This document shows, in pieces, positions 20,226 to 30,733 of a DNA stretch of 64,000 nucleotides. The notes beneath the pieces are model-generated. The model saw nothing but the letters and a program-made list of their open reading frames with translations, ran no database searches and was not told the origin of the DNA. The translations under genes were made by a program, and so were the position numbers. Source of the stretch: Adenophora triphylla var. japonica (taxonomy: Eukaryota > Streptophyta > Magnoliopsida > Asterales > Campanulaceae); the NCBI GenBank assembly GCA_022495995.1, contig JAFEMH010000988.1, positions 340,001-404,000 on the forward strand, in the 5' to 3' direction. Each line of letters begins with the position of its first letter. Positions within the stretch are counted from its first letter, which is position 1.

Positions 20226-21729
20226 ATGGCTCCCTTTCCTAAGCTATCGTCTCGGATGCAAGAGCGATACTTGGAAAATTTTCAGTCGTGGGTACGGAAC
20301 CACACGAGGCAGAACAAAGGGTTTTTCGAAGGCTGTTACGGGATGAAATCTGTTTGGGCTTTGAAGGAGCTCATGCCAGATTGGGATCTTTTGAGAGCGG
20401 CGGCTCGCTTACAGGATGTACGGAGGAATGTGTACAACTTTTCGTACAACGAAATCACTCCTAACGTTCGAAGATTTTCGGGCCATTCTCGGGAGGACTC
20501 GAGACGGAACAAAGCCTAGTTCTTCCGTATGCCGGTGGCATGGCCACTGTTGAGAAGCTAGTGTATTTGCTTGGTATCTCGGCTGGAGAAGCATACGGGA
20601 TGCTGATATTGAAAACTGATTATGTTGACATTTCGGGACTGGCCGATAGATTTGCCGGAGCTGAGGGGAGCATCTTCGCGTGGGACGCGTTTGCTCTGTG
20701 CGCGATTGCTACTCTGTTCACATTCACGTCTCTGGGTGTGTGCCATCACAGTGTACTGGACCTTGTGAGGCAGTGCCGGAGCGGGGGAGACATCGTGCCT
20801 TTGGTCTTGGGCGAGACGTTCCTAGGCATAGGTCGGATGGCGACCGGACGGTGGATACATGTGGGGAGGGAGTCCCGCTATGCTTACCATGTGGTTGAGA
20901 GAAAGGTTGCAGATGATGCCCGAGGTGCCAATGTCTTGTGACGCTTGGTCCTTTTCTCGACGTCCTCTGGTGATAGGGGGCAATCAGGCTGAGCTGGAGC
21001 TCTGGATGGCCAGACTTTGCACGCATCACTTACGATGGTGGGTACCCAGCTGGAAGATTCTGAACTTGTCGGACCACTCGGAGGGTCTCTTGGTTGTCGA
21101 GTGCGGGGCTATCTCAGACGTCCTTCTACATTCCATCGTTGGTTCTGCGACAGTACGGGCTAGAGCAGGTGCCATTGACGGGTTTGGGTCATGCTGCTAC
21201 CTTCGAGGTGGGATCTCTGCTGATGGGAGATCCTTCGACGCTATTGCTGCTCACACGATGGTGGCAATACACGTCCTTTCCTGCCAGGGTTCTCTTTCAC
21301 CGGAGAGGGGGCACTATTCTGTCGACGCAGTATCTGAACTGGTATGAAGAGTGTATAGGGGAGACACATATGTCTATCTTGTGGAGATGGAATGGGCTGT
21401 TGGGTGCTGATTACCTTGACAGCTCGACCTTGAGGAGGACCGAAGCGGGGGCTAACCCTCGGAATCAGACCGGGAACGACATGGCTGACTATGAGGCCAA
21501 TGCTGATCGGGAGGCCAATCAAAGCACGGTCATGATGGCTCGAAGCGAGGCAGCTCGAGACAGAGCTAGGGAAAGGGCTGCGTTGACAGCTACAGGCTTG
21601 ACGGAGGCGTCGAAAAGGGTCCCTGAGCCAGGTAGAAGGACTACCGAAATATTCCCCGTGAAGGTGAAGAACACTCGCCATGGGAAAGGGAAGGGGAAGA
21701 AGGATGAAGGACCAAGTACGGGAAACTAG
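20226..21729 (+). pseudogene. DUF7745-like gene, antisense in element B
   Basis: ATG at 20226 opens a frame with VWALKELMPDWDLLRAAARL, then DVRRNVYNFSYNEITPNV, the N-terminal block seen in DUF7745 proteins associated with plant retrotransposons. A frame change near 20510 leads to a stretch with AWDAFALCAIATLFTF and VPLVLGETFLGIGRM, and another near 20940 to MARLCTHHLRWWVPSWKIL. A third frame then runs YIPSLVLRQYGLEQVPL to the end, with a Lys-rich tail KVKNTRHGKGKGKKDEG and stop TAG at 21727-21729. Three frames are needed, so it is broken by at least two indels. It lies next to the PMD-like gene and between integrase and 3' LTR. No biochemical function is established for the family. Confidence 0.7.
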
Positions 21730-22009
21730 GTTGACCTTGCTGTCCAGAGTATCCACCCACTGTCATTGCAGACACATTAACTGATTAATGTTTTATTGTA
21801 GTTTTGCTAGCGTGTAGCGAGTCAAGAGTTGACCGTGCTTGAACTCATCAAAGATTGTTTTAACCGTAATGAATTTGTAGGTTAATTGAAAAGAGTTTTT
21901 CGAAACACAAACAATTGATGCTTATTGTACTTTTTTTGTTTTTGAGACCGAACCAATGATGGCTGCCTACATTCCCCTTTTACAATTGGACTAAGGGGCT
22001 TAGGTCGCC

Positions 22010-23405
22010 GTAGTTCGACACTTTAGGTGAATTTGAGAAAAACAAAGACAAAAGAAGTGCGACCCTATTTTTTACCTGGATCATTAGCGGGAATGTGTCC
22101 AGTTGGGTATTACTCTTTTAGCACTTTAATTTTACTGAGGGGTGGTGTATGGGGAAGGAGAGTTGACTCGTGCTCTTCCTCAAACGAAGTATCTGCGGAG
22201 CTTGCTTCCGTTCACGGGGTTAACGAAAGGGTTCCCGTCCAAATCTGCTAACTTCATGGCTCCTCCGGAGAAGATTCTTTGTACCATGAACGGTCCTATC
22301 CAGGTAGGCTCCCACTTTCCCAAGGGATTGGTCTACGTAGGAGGCTTTTCCTTTAGCACCAAGTAGCCTTCTCTGATGTCTCGGATCTTGACTTTCTTAT
22401 CGAATGCTCTGGCCATTCTGCTTTGGTAGGCTCGAGTGTGTTCCATGGCTTTCAATCGGCGCTCGTCGAGTAGAGCAAGTTCGTCGTGACGGCTCTGTAG
22501 CCATTCGACTTCATTGATCCCGTTTTCCTAGAGGACTCGGAGGGATGGAATTTCCAATTCCACGGGTAATATTGCTTCCATTCCGTAGGTAAGTGCGAAC
22601 GGAGTCTCCCCTGTGGCGGTTCGGCGATGTTCTGTATCCCCAGAGGGCTAGATGTAGCTTTTCGGGCCAGTCCCGACCTCTGGTGGTCATCTTTCTGATT
22701 ATCATGGAGAGAGTCTTGTTTGCTGCCTCTACTGCACCATTGGTTTGTTGTCTGTAAGGAGAAGACTTGTGACGTGTGACTCTGAATTCGGTCAGTAGTT
22801 GGTCACAATCTATTTCAAAGTGAGTTCCATTGTCGGATATGATCTCGTTGGGCACTCCGTATCGACACATGATGTTCTCTTTGATAAACTCGGCCACCTT
22901 CTTAGAATTCAGTACCTTGTACGATCTGGCTTCTACCCATTTGGTGAAGTAGTCGACTGCGACTAGAATGAACTCGTGACCATTGCTCCCTGGTGGAGTG
23001 ATCTTGCCGATGACGTCGATTCCCCATGTGGCGAAAGGCCATGGTGTAGTCATGCAATAGAGTTCATGAGGAGGGATGTGATTGAGGTTGGAGAACCGTT
23101 GACATTTGTCGCAGCTTCGGACGAACTGGATGCAGTCTGTTTCCATTGATATCCAATAGTATCCCATACGGAGAATGATCTGTGTCAATGCTCGGGCGTT
23201 CATGTGCGGACCGCAGGTTCCGTTGTGAACTTCGTTCATTAGCTCGCTGGCTTTTCCTTTGTTTACACACCGAAGGAGTGGCCCTTGGTGGCGCTTCTTG
23301 TACAACATACCCCCCAGAATGACGAAATGGGATGCCAGGCATTTTAATGCCATCATGTTTTTGGCTTTGATCCCTTCTTTGTATTTTCCATCTTCATTTG
23401 TGAAG
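22010..23405 (-). pseudogene. Integrase of element B
   Basis: On the minus strand a zinc-binding HHCC region (HNGTCGPHMNARALTQIILR ... CDKCQRFSN) is followed by the rve catalytic core. Catalytic acidic residues are visible in WGIDVIGKI, SDNGTHFE and NGAVEAANK (D, D, E). DYFTKWVEARSYK is the usual core motif. After GYRTSPNRH the frame shifts. In another frame [19 protein letters not shown] follows, and further C-terminal sequence rich in Lys/Arg ends near 22150. The protein inserted the cDNA into the genome. At least one frameshift inactivates it. Confidence 0.85.
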
Positions 23406-23449
23406 GAAGCTTCTCCGTTTTGGAATGCTTGGTATATTTGATTGTACCG

Positions 23450-24240
23450 GGGTTCGTCGATCGTTTCTTTTTTATTTCGATCTCACGGCAATAAGCGGGT
23501 GTTTCCCGTGCCTATTACGAGGGGTTTCTTGCGATTTCCCATCGGGAATTTCGATAAGAGAGGCGAGGGTTGCCAGGGCGTCTGTGAAGCGGTTCCTGTC
23601 TCTTGGCAAATAGTGAAAAGAGATGTCCTTGAACTAAGTAATGAGCTCCTCCATGTACGCGTGGTACTTCTGAAGGCCAGAATCTACCGTCTTCCATTTG
23701 TTGGACACTTGATTGATGATCAATGTTGAGTCTCCGTATACATCCAGTTCTGAGATGTTGCGCTCGAGGGCGGCTTCCAGACCTGCTGCACAAGCATCAT
23801 ATTCTGTGCATTGTTGGTTGTTTCAAAATTCGGCTTGATGGCTATGGGAGTATGCTCGTCCTTGGGATCGACAAGGAGCATTCCAATACCATTCCCCTTC
23901 TTGTTGGCTGCCCCATCGAAGAAGAGTTGCCGGCGGTTTGCGGCTGTCGAGTGAGAAAGATTCCGTCGTCCAGGAAGCTGCGGATCGGGACCCTTGGGCT
24001 CGGTGCTTGGGAAGTACTGCCGGTGATCTGCCATTACTCGCCCTTTATTGATTTTCGACCATGTACTTGATGTCGAACTTCGGCTAGGAAGAATGGCCAC
24101 TTGGCTAGTCGCATTGACGGGGATGGCTTGTCAAAGAGATATCGGACGGGGTCCATTTTGGAGACCGGGAGCACCGAATGTGGCGCATGTAGTGTTTCGG
24201 TTTCCCGACTACCCATACCAAGGCGGTACAAGTTTTCTCT
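23450..24240 (-). pseudogene. RNase H region of element B
   Basis: The minus-strand frame at 24100-23720 contains RRQLFFDGAANKKGNGIGML then LVDPKDEHTPIAIKPNFE, the opening strand of an RNase H fold with the catalytic Asp in FFDGA. The family continues with an E/AEYEA block, but here it reads NNAQNMML and the frame changes. Remnants continue to about 23450. RNase H degrades the RNA strand during reverse transcription. Confidence 0.75.
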
Positions 24241-25450
24241 AATCTTGAGTAGCTGAGTTCACTTCCTTGAAGCTTAGGCTTACGAAGTAGATTGCATGCT
24301 CAACCTTGGAATCTTTCTATTCTTGTGCCGGCATTGCTCCGATTGGCGTGTACATTCTTGTCGAGATATAGGAGTAGTGGCTTGTCTTCATGTGGCGGGC
24401 ACGAGTGGGGGATTCACCAAGTAGGTCTTGATTTTCTCGAAAGGCATCGGCACTCGGCGTCCCATTTGATGTCGGCATTCTTCTTCATCGGTTTGAACAT
24501 GGGCTCGCGAGAGAGATGTCAGCGGTTGATGAAAGCGGCCCGATGTCTTGAAGTCTTCCCATAAAGCTCTTCACTTGTCAAAGTACGAGGCGGCTTCATG
24601 TCGATGATGGCCTTGATTTTCTTGGGATCGGCTTCGATACCTCTTTACGTAACCATGTACCCCGTACCTTGCCATGCTTGACGCCGAAGGTGCACTTCGC
24701 GAGGTTCAATCTCATGGAGTGCTTTGAGTCGTTGAAGAACTTTCTCGGATCTGTCATGTCTTTGCATGTACGATCCTCTGAGTGGATGATCATGTCATCG
24801 ACATATACTTCGATTTCTTTGTGAATCATGTCATGGAAGAGAGGCTATTGCGGCCCGGTAAGTAGCCCCAGCGTTCTTCGGCCGAACGGCATGACCGTGT
24901 AGCAGTATGTCCCCACGGAGTGGTGAAAGCAGTCTTGGCTTGATCCTCCTCGGACATTTTGATCTGGTTGTATCCAGCGAACCCATCCACGAAGGACTTT
25001 ACTTCGAAATTTGCCGTGGTATCGACTAGCATGTCAATGTTAGGCAGTGGGAAATCATCTTTAGGGCTGGCCTTGTTGAGATCCCAGAAATCCACACAGC
25101 ATCTGACCTTTCCATTGGACTTGGTGACCGTCACGATATTGGAGAGCCAAGTCGGGTACTCAATCACTTTGATGAAACCAACTCGGAGCATTTTCTCAAT
25201 TTCTTCTTTCACTTGCAAGGACCACTCTGGCTTGATCTTGCGACTTACATTTGTGAGGCTTGGATTCGGGATCGAGGGGAATTACGTGCTCCACGATCGA
25301 GGATCGAGTCACGGCATGTCTGGTATGACCGGGCGAACACGTCAACATACTCCGGAGGAGGCTTATCGGGGCTTCTTTTACGCATCGGCGAAAAGCGCCC
25401 ACTTGTGTCTCTTTAGGCTCTTGCAGCGACCCCGAGGTTCACTTTGGTCA
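24240..25450 (-). pseudogene. Reverse transcriptase of element B
   Basis: The minus-strand frame 25218-24826 has EIEKMLRVGFIKVIEYPTWL, GKVRCCVDFWDLNKASPKDD and FVDGFAGYNQIKMSEEDQAK, standard gypsy RT blocks. After a frame change 24829-24596 holds IEVYVDDMIIHSE with the YVDD catalytic motif and FGVKHGKVRG. The two halves are out of frame. Several further disruptions are present downstream. Confidence 0.85.
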
Positions 25451-26855
25451 TAACCTCTTCGGCAGCTTGGGCCCGGTTGTCCTCTTGGTCAACTACACGC
25501 TTGAGAACTTCCTTAATGTATTGTTCATTTAATGTGTCTGCTTCTTTATCAATTGAGTTATTAACGTCTTTTAAGTTGTTTGTTAACTTATCAGTTGTTA
25601 AAGTGGCAATGAGAGGATACTCCGAAAGGTTAGACTTTTCATTAAACGAGGATGGAAATACATGGTTGGCTACATTATCATAGTCTTCCGGCGTAAGGCC
25701 GTTGGATGACTCGGAAGGGCTGGACTTTTACAAGGACGGCTCGGAGGGTTCGAGACCGGGTTTAGGGAGATGTGGGTGCGGGCCCGGCTTGTCTTCCATT
25801 TGCATCGCTTGCCCTTGGTCGGTGAAAGTTACCCAATTCTTCGGTGGCATTCTTTGGATGCTTGATGAGGGTTCGGGGATCGAGAGGCTTGGCCTGCTGT
25901 CCCAATCATGGCGATCATCTTTGTTTTCGGAGCCCGGAGTCAATTAGGTTTGGCACCTCCATGACTTCTTCAAAAAGACTCTCTGTAGAGCTGGTCCACT
26001 GAGAGCGTCTTCTATGAATTACGGTTCCTTACGCTTTGGAGTTCTTGTCTCGAATGTGGCCTCGGCGGCTGATCCGAACAATCTGTTTCCCGAAGAGTAC
26101 CACTGAGTTGCTCTTCCGTATGCAGGATACCCTTGAATGTGTACTCGTCTTTGGGTTGTGGTGGCGGTTGGTCCAGGTAGAGCTGTGATGTCGAGGAACG
26201 CTCCCTAATCGGATTAGCCTTGAGTCCTACGAAACGCTTGAGGTCCCGTGCTAAGGCTGTTCCATCCTTTACGTAGTCTACGTGCGACTATCCCTGCTTC
26301 TTTCTCATCTTCATCGGTTCCAGCTCGGTCCCTCGGTCCCCTCGGTTACATTGTCGGTTCGGCTGTCGGTCCCCTCGGTTACTGCTGTCGGTTCCCTTGT
26401 CGGTCCCCTCGGTTACGCTGTCGGTTCCCTTGGTGAAGTAATGAGCGAGGTCGAAACATTAAGGTCGGAGGTTGGGTGTGCCGTCGGAGGTTCCCCTTTT
26501 GCGAGGCTGCTTGCCTTGGTGCGGGCGAGCCTTTTGTTCTTCCACGATGTCGGCCGGTGTTGGCACATAAGCGAGCCCACTGGACCGTGGTGTGGTCCTT
26601 GACTTCGATGACTTAGTGTTGGCCCTGTAACCTTTTGCCGAGCCCCGATCCTGGGATGAAGTTCATGAGTTTCATCATCTTCATGGCGGGAGGAATCTTG
26701 TCGTGAGATAGTGGAAGGTCCACGTTGCATATTTGGATCTTGGAGGTCTCAGAGTGAATCCGAGTTAATGCCATGTCGTCATTATGCTTGATTTCTAACA
26801 AGGGAATGTCGTTGGTGCTGGTCCCCTCGGTGGTGGCCTGTCGCCGTAGGCGTGG
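25451..26855 (-). pseudogene. Protease-RT linker with G-patch-like motif (element B)
   Basis: No long frame is preserved. On the minus strand near 26700-26620 is KMMKLMNFIPGSGLGKRLQG, which resembles the G-patch-like motif placed between protease and RT in Tat/Ogre elements. At 26320-26440 the plus strand shows a run of GGTCCCCTCGGTTAC/TGTCGGTT short repeats. Acidic frames around 25440-25700 are unassigned. Confidence 0.5.
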
Positions 26856-27180
26856 TTAGCTCGTTGCCTTGCATGAACTTGAGGCGGTGAAGGGTGGATG
26901 CCACGCCATTGATTTGATGCGGCCCGGGGACGCCCCGGGATGGGCTGTGAAAGTGATTGGAATGTCAACACTTGGAATTCGGTGGGGATCATCCGCTTGC
27001 CGAACCGAGATATTAAGAGTAGCAACCCGAGAAGCTGTACGGGAAGTAGAGTCGTAGGCCTTGACGGTGTGGTGAAGGCTTCGGTCCGTGGGCTTGATGT
27101 CAAGCGAGTCCATCATCTTGGCGGGCAAGACATTCATTCGGAACCTCAGTCTACCAACACGCGGGGAAGGCGACGCTCGT
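26856..27180 (-). pseudogene. Second protease-like domain (element B)
   Basis: On the minus strand the active-site region reads VD-stop-GSE-stop followed by NVLPAKMMDSLDIKPTDR, then TVKAYDSTSRTASRVATLNI and DIPITFTA, with a degraded LGRPW-type end. These are the retropepsin landmarks also seen at 30230-30490. Stops replace two positions around the catalytic DxGS, so this copy is dead. Confidence 0.65.
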
Positions 27181-27281
27181 CCAGTGGGTGTGATGTAGAG
27201 CGGCTCATTGTGATCGGCCCCAAATTTTGGAAGGTCCCAAATGCGTGAAGGTGATAATGTTGCCGTAGTGGATGTTGCCGA

Positions 27282-29980
27282 TCATCGAATGACTTCGTGC
27301 AGGGTTGCGTCCATGGGGACCATGGTACGGGCCAGACTTTCCTCTAGCTTGAGCTTGTGAGGATATGAAGATGTGGCTTGAGGACGAGGAAATGTTCGCA
27401 CAGTGCTTGGTGAGTGAGGATCGGGTCCTCTTTCACGGAACTTGCGTCTTCGAGTGGCCGGGTTGCGGTTACGCTCCGTCGGCTTTTTGGTGGCCTTAGG
27501 TGGTAATGCATGGATTTGACCCGATCGGGTTAGAACGCTGACATCAGGCTTGGTTCCTTCTGAACAGGCCGCTCTGAGTTGAGCCATAGTCAGAGGAGGA
27601 TTCCTCGTAGCATAGGGCCATATGTCTTCCCTCAATTCATTGATTGTAGATGTGTTCTCGGGAGCTTCGGCAGCTTTCCGGATTCTGTCCCAGGATACTG
27701 GCTTGGGTGCCTCTGCGGGGAGGTAGTTTACGGTTTGGCAATGTTCGAATGTCAATGCGCAGTGGTTGCAGCTGGCGTGCGTTGCGACCCTCCGGGGAGG
27801 TTGGAGAGTTCTTGGTTCGGGCGAACGATCTCCTTGATCTCTTCACGGTATACCGCGCTCCTTTCCTTCTTCTTGAGCATACTCGGGGCATTACGGGTTG
27901 GGTGCAGCGATACTCATGGTTTGCTAGTTTTCCTCCACTCTTGGCCCAGATTAACTTTCTTGCAGCAGAGCCTGCGTCGAGAGTTAGTGCCTGCGTTTCT
28001 TCCCATGTGAGAATAGCCAGTGCTTCTTTGAACTGCGTGCGGCAGTCTAGATAAACCTCCATCGGGGAGAGCTTTCCTTTCTGCCTTATCTGAGTGGCGG
28101 GTATGTCGGAAGGTGAGTACACGGCTTCCCGAACATCTGCCCATGTAACTGGTTGCTGACCCAGTTGATCGTTTCTGTAAACGAATGCCGCGGACTGTGG
28201 AATCTCCCTGAGTAGTTGCTCGAGATGAATTTCTATCTTTCTATTCCTTTTGAATAGACCTTCCTCTCTCAGTTGGCCTTTCAATTTGAGTGCGGAAATG
28301 ATCCGTTTCCATCCTCCCAGGACCCTTGGGATTCCGGTTTTGTTGACTTCATGCCCGGCTTGGAAGAGAATGGTTTCATCGTCTTCGTCGTCGCTTTTAT
28401 AGAGAACTTGCTTTCCTCGGGGAGATAAGCGCTGGTATTCGTTCTGCTGTGTTGCTCCATCTCCTAGGTCATCGGGACCGTTGACCACCCTCGTTTGACA
28501 GAGGGGGTTGGATGAGAACAGACGATAGTCCAGGAAGTTGCCGTGAGCAAAACCCCTGAGGTCGAACTGGTCTAGAGTGGCCTCTAGCTTTACGTACGAA
28601 GCGCTTGTGACACTTTAAGGGCTTGGTCCTGTGGGTCTTTTGAGCTTGGTTTTCGTCCCGAGACGGTTCTCTTGACGGCTAGTTCCATGAGGGCCTTTCC
28701 TTGCGAGAGCTAGACATTCTCCGTAGGTGCGCGCCGTTCGACTAGTGTCTAGAGCGTGATCACATCCAAATCTCCGAATGGCGGAAACACTTGGATTATG
28801 TTGACGAAGGATGTCGGGCACAGGACATTCCATGCGGCCTTCCTTGATCTCGACTACCAAAAAGTTCGCCCATATACGCTTGATTGAACCCACGGGGGTG
28901 TTGAATTACTGCGATGTTGACGGTCTCGTGATCTCGTTGGATCGCCAAGTCTATCGAGCTAGCGGTTCTTTGGTGGGATGTGCGAATCCGTGGCCGTGAC
29001 GGCTGGGAGCGAGAATCGAACTTGAGCATGTTGATCTTTGAGGTGGTCATTTCCAATGTCGGAAGCGACTCTGTCTTGCGGGGAAGACCTTTACGAGATG
29101 TTTTCGGGGTGGGCTGCCAGGAAGCGTTCCCGAGTTGATATGATTTGTAGCGGGGTGAGGAGCTTTGTCTCCTTCGTGTTGCCCTTGGCCTTAGCGGCGC
29201 TTGTGGCTTTAAGCTTGGCCCGACGGCACGGGCCGGTTGCCAGCTGGGCAGTAGTCGGAAGTGATGATGAGCTGCGAGCTCGATTGGCCGGGGCCTCGTT
29301 TACCATGAGCGAGCGGTCGTCGAGGTAACTTTGGCATTGCGAGAATCGATAATAAGGACCGGATCCTTGGTATCATCGGGATATACGGAATAGATGATGT
29401 TGACGAAGTCGTCGTCGATCACTTGATCGAGAGGGTTCTTTGTCGTGTCAACCGATTGCTTCCAATTGTCGGATAGCCGCACATCTTGGACGTTGAGCTT
29501 GACAATCTCCATGGTGTTGGAGCCACGGTCGTAGGTGACACGATCGGAATGGGTGCCGTCCTCGGCGAGCATGTGAATGTAGAGATCTTCTTGCGGGTGC
29601 ACGCGTCCTCGACTTCGGAGAGTCCTGATTCGTCGCCTTCTGACGGCTCAACCCAAACGTAGGGACGTATTGCGTCCTAGTGCGCTGTTGGAGCTGCTAG
29701 GAAGACGTCATGCTCTTCACTGGAGAAAAGGGGTTCAGCGGGTAGTTTCTCGTGGAGGACATCCCATACTACATCCATGCATTTAAGACGAGTATGACGG
29801 TGCTTGTTGACCTTTATCATGAAAATCTCTTTGCCTGGCGGGGCCAGAGAGTTGGCTTGAAGAATGCTGACAAATCTCCGATTAGAGACAGGGGGTTTAT
29901 GTGCCCGCATCATGGCGATGCTCAGTGTTTCTTTCCAGTCTGCCTCCAAATGTTGGAAACGACAGTTGAACTTGATGTAT
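27282..29980 (-). pseudogene. Unassigned coding remnants between two protease-like domains (element B)
   Basis: Minus-strand frames of up to 283 codons (28488-27637) and shorter ones (29602-29300, 29949-29677, 29056-28615) have codon-like composition but match no family I can name. The long one has GIPRVLGGWKRIISALKLKG, EIHLEQLLREIPQSAAF and KLSPMEVYLDCRTQFKEA. It could be sequence duplicated from or inserted by a related element, or a lineage-specific linker. No start or stop can be chosen with confidence. Confidence 0.4.
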
Positions 29981-29987
29981 CGGGCCT

Positions 29988-30500
29988 TTAGAGTGCACTT
30001 TGCTCGAGGACATTGACGTAGTTAGCATCTCCGGACTCTGAGGGATTCTGATGAGATTTGCCCCGATAGTCCCTTGGTTGATTTGAAGGAGGTAACCCCG
30101 GTGCCTGGCTGCGGGCACGCTTGGCTGCTGTCTCAGATTCGTTTCCTATGAGGAAACTGTCCCCTCTGATGACTTCAAGATCTCCCTGCCGGTTAATGAA
30201 CTTAATGCACTGATGGAGAGTGGAGGCTATGGCTTTCATGTGATGTAGCCAAGGGCGTCCCAACAGAGCTGTGAATTCGGATGGAATGTCCATCACGTGG
30301 AATTTTGCTGGCACCATTTGGGTTTCGAACCGAGCTCCGAGTCACCGTCCCAGGATGGGGCGAGGCGTCTTGTCGTAGGCCTTGATAGTCGGGTTGACGG
30401 AATCAAGTGGCTTTCGTTGATGCGCGAGGGCTCGCATCATGCGAGAGGGAGGACGTTAACGGCTGACCCGTTGTCTACCAATACTCAGGGAGTGATATGG
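29988..30500 (-). pseudogene. First protease-like domain (element B)
   Basis: On the minus strand near 30485-30450 the active site VDNGSAVNVLPLA is visible, followed by a stop and a frame change. Then KAYDKT leads to MVPAKFHVMDIPSEFTALLG and RPWLHHMKAIAS. The LLGRPWLH motif is the usual C-terminal landmark of gypsy retropepsins, which cleave the gag-pol polyprotein. It sits next to the gag C-terminus as expected, which makes the second copy at 27 kb the unusual one. Confidence 0.75.
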
Positions 30501-30733
30501 TGTTGAGCTTGAGAGTGATGTACTGAGCTTCATTGTGCCTCGAGGCATCTCTCGTAGGTCTTCGTCACGAACGTGATCATGCTTGCCATACGATCGGGAA
30601 TCGTAGATACGGTCTCTATCCGGAGAAGGAGAGTCATCAAGCCATCCGTTTCCTGTCTTCCTCTTGCGAGGTAAAGCCTTTGCTGGAGCCTCGAGATTGC
30701 ATTGAGGTTGTTTGTGGCGGTTGCCGCCCTTGG

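Noticed and set aside
26248..26730. Short frames on both strands in the GGTCCCCTCGGTTAC repeats
   Set aside because: By-products of short tandem repeats inside the decayed pol linker of element B.
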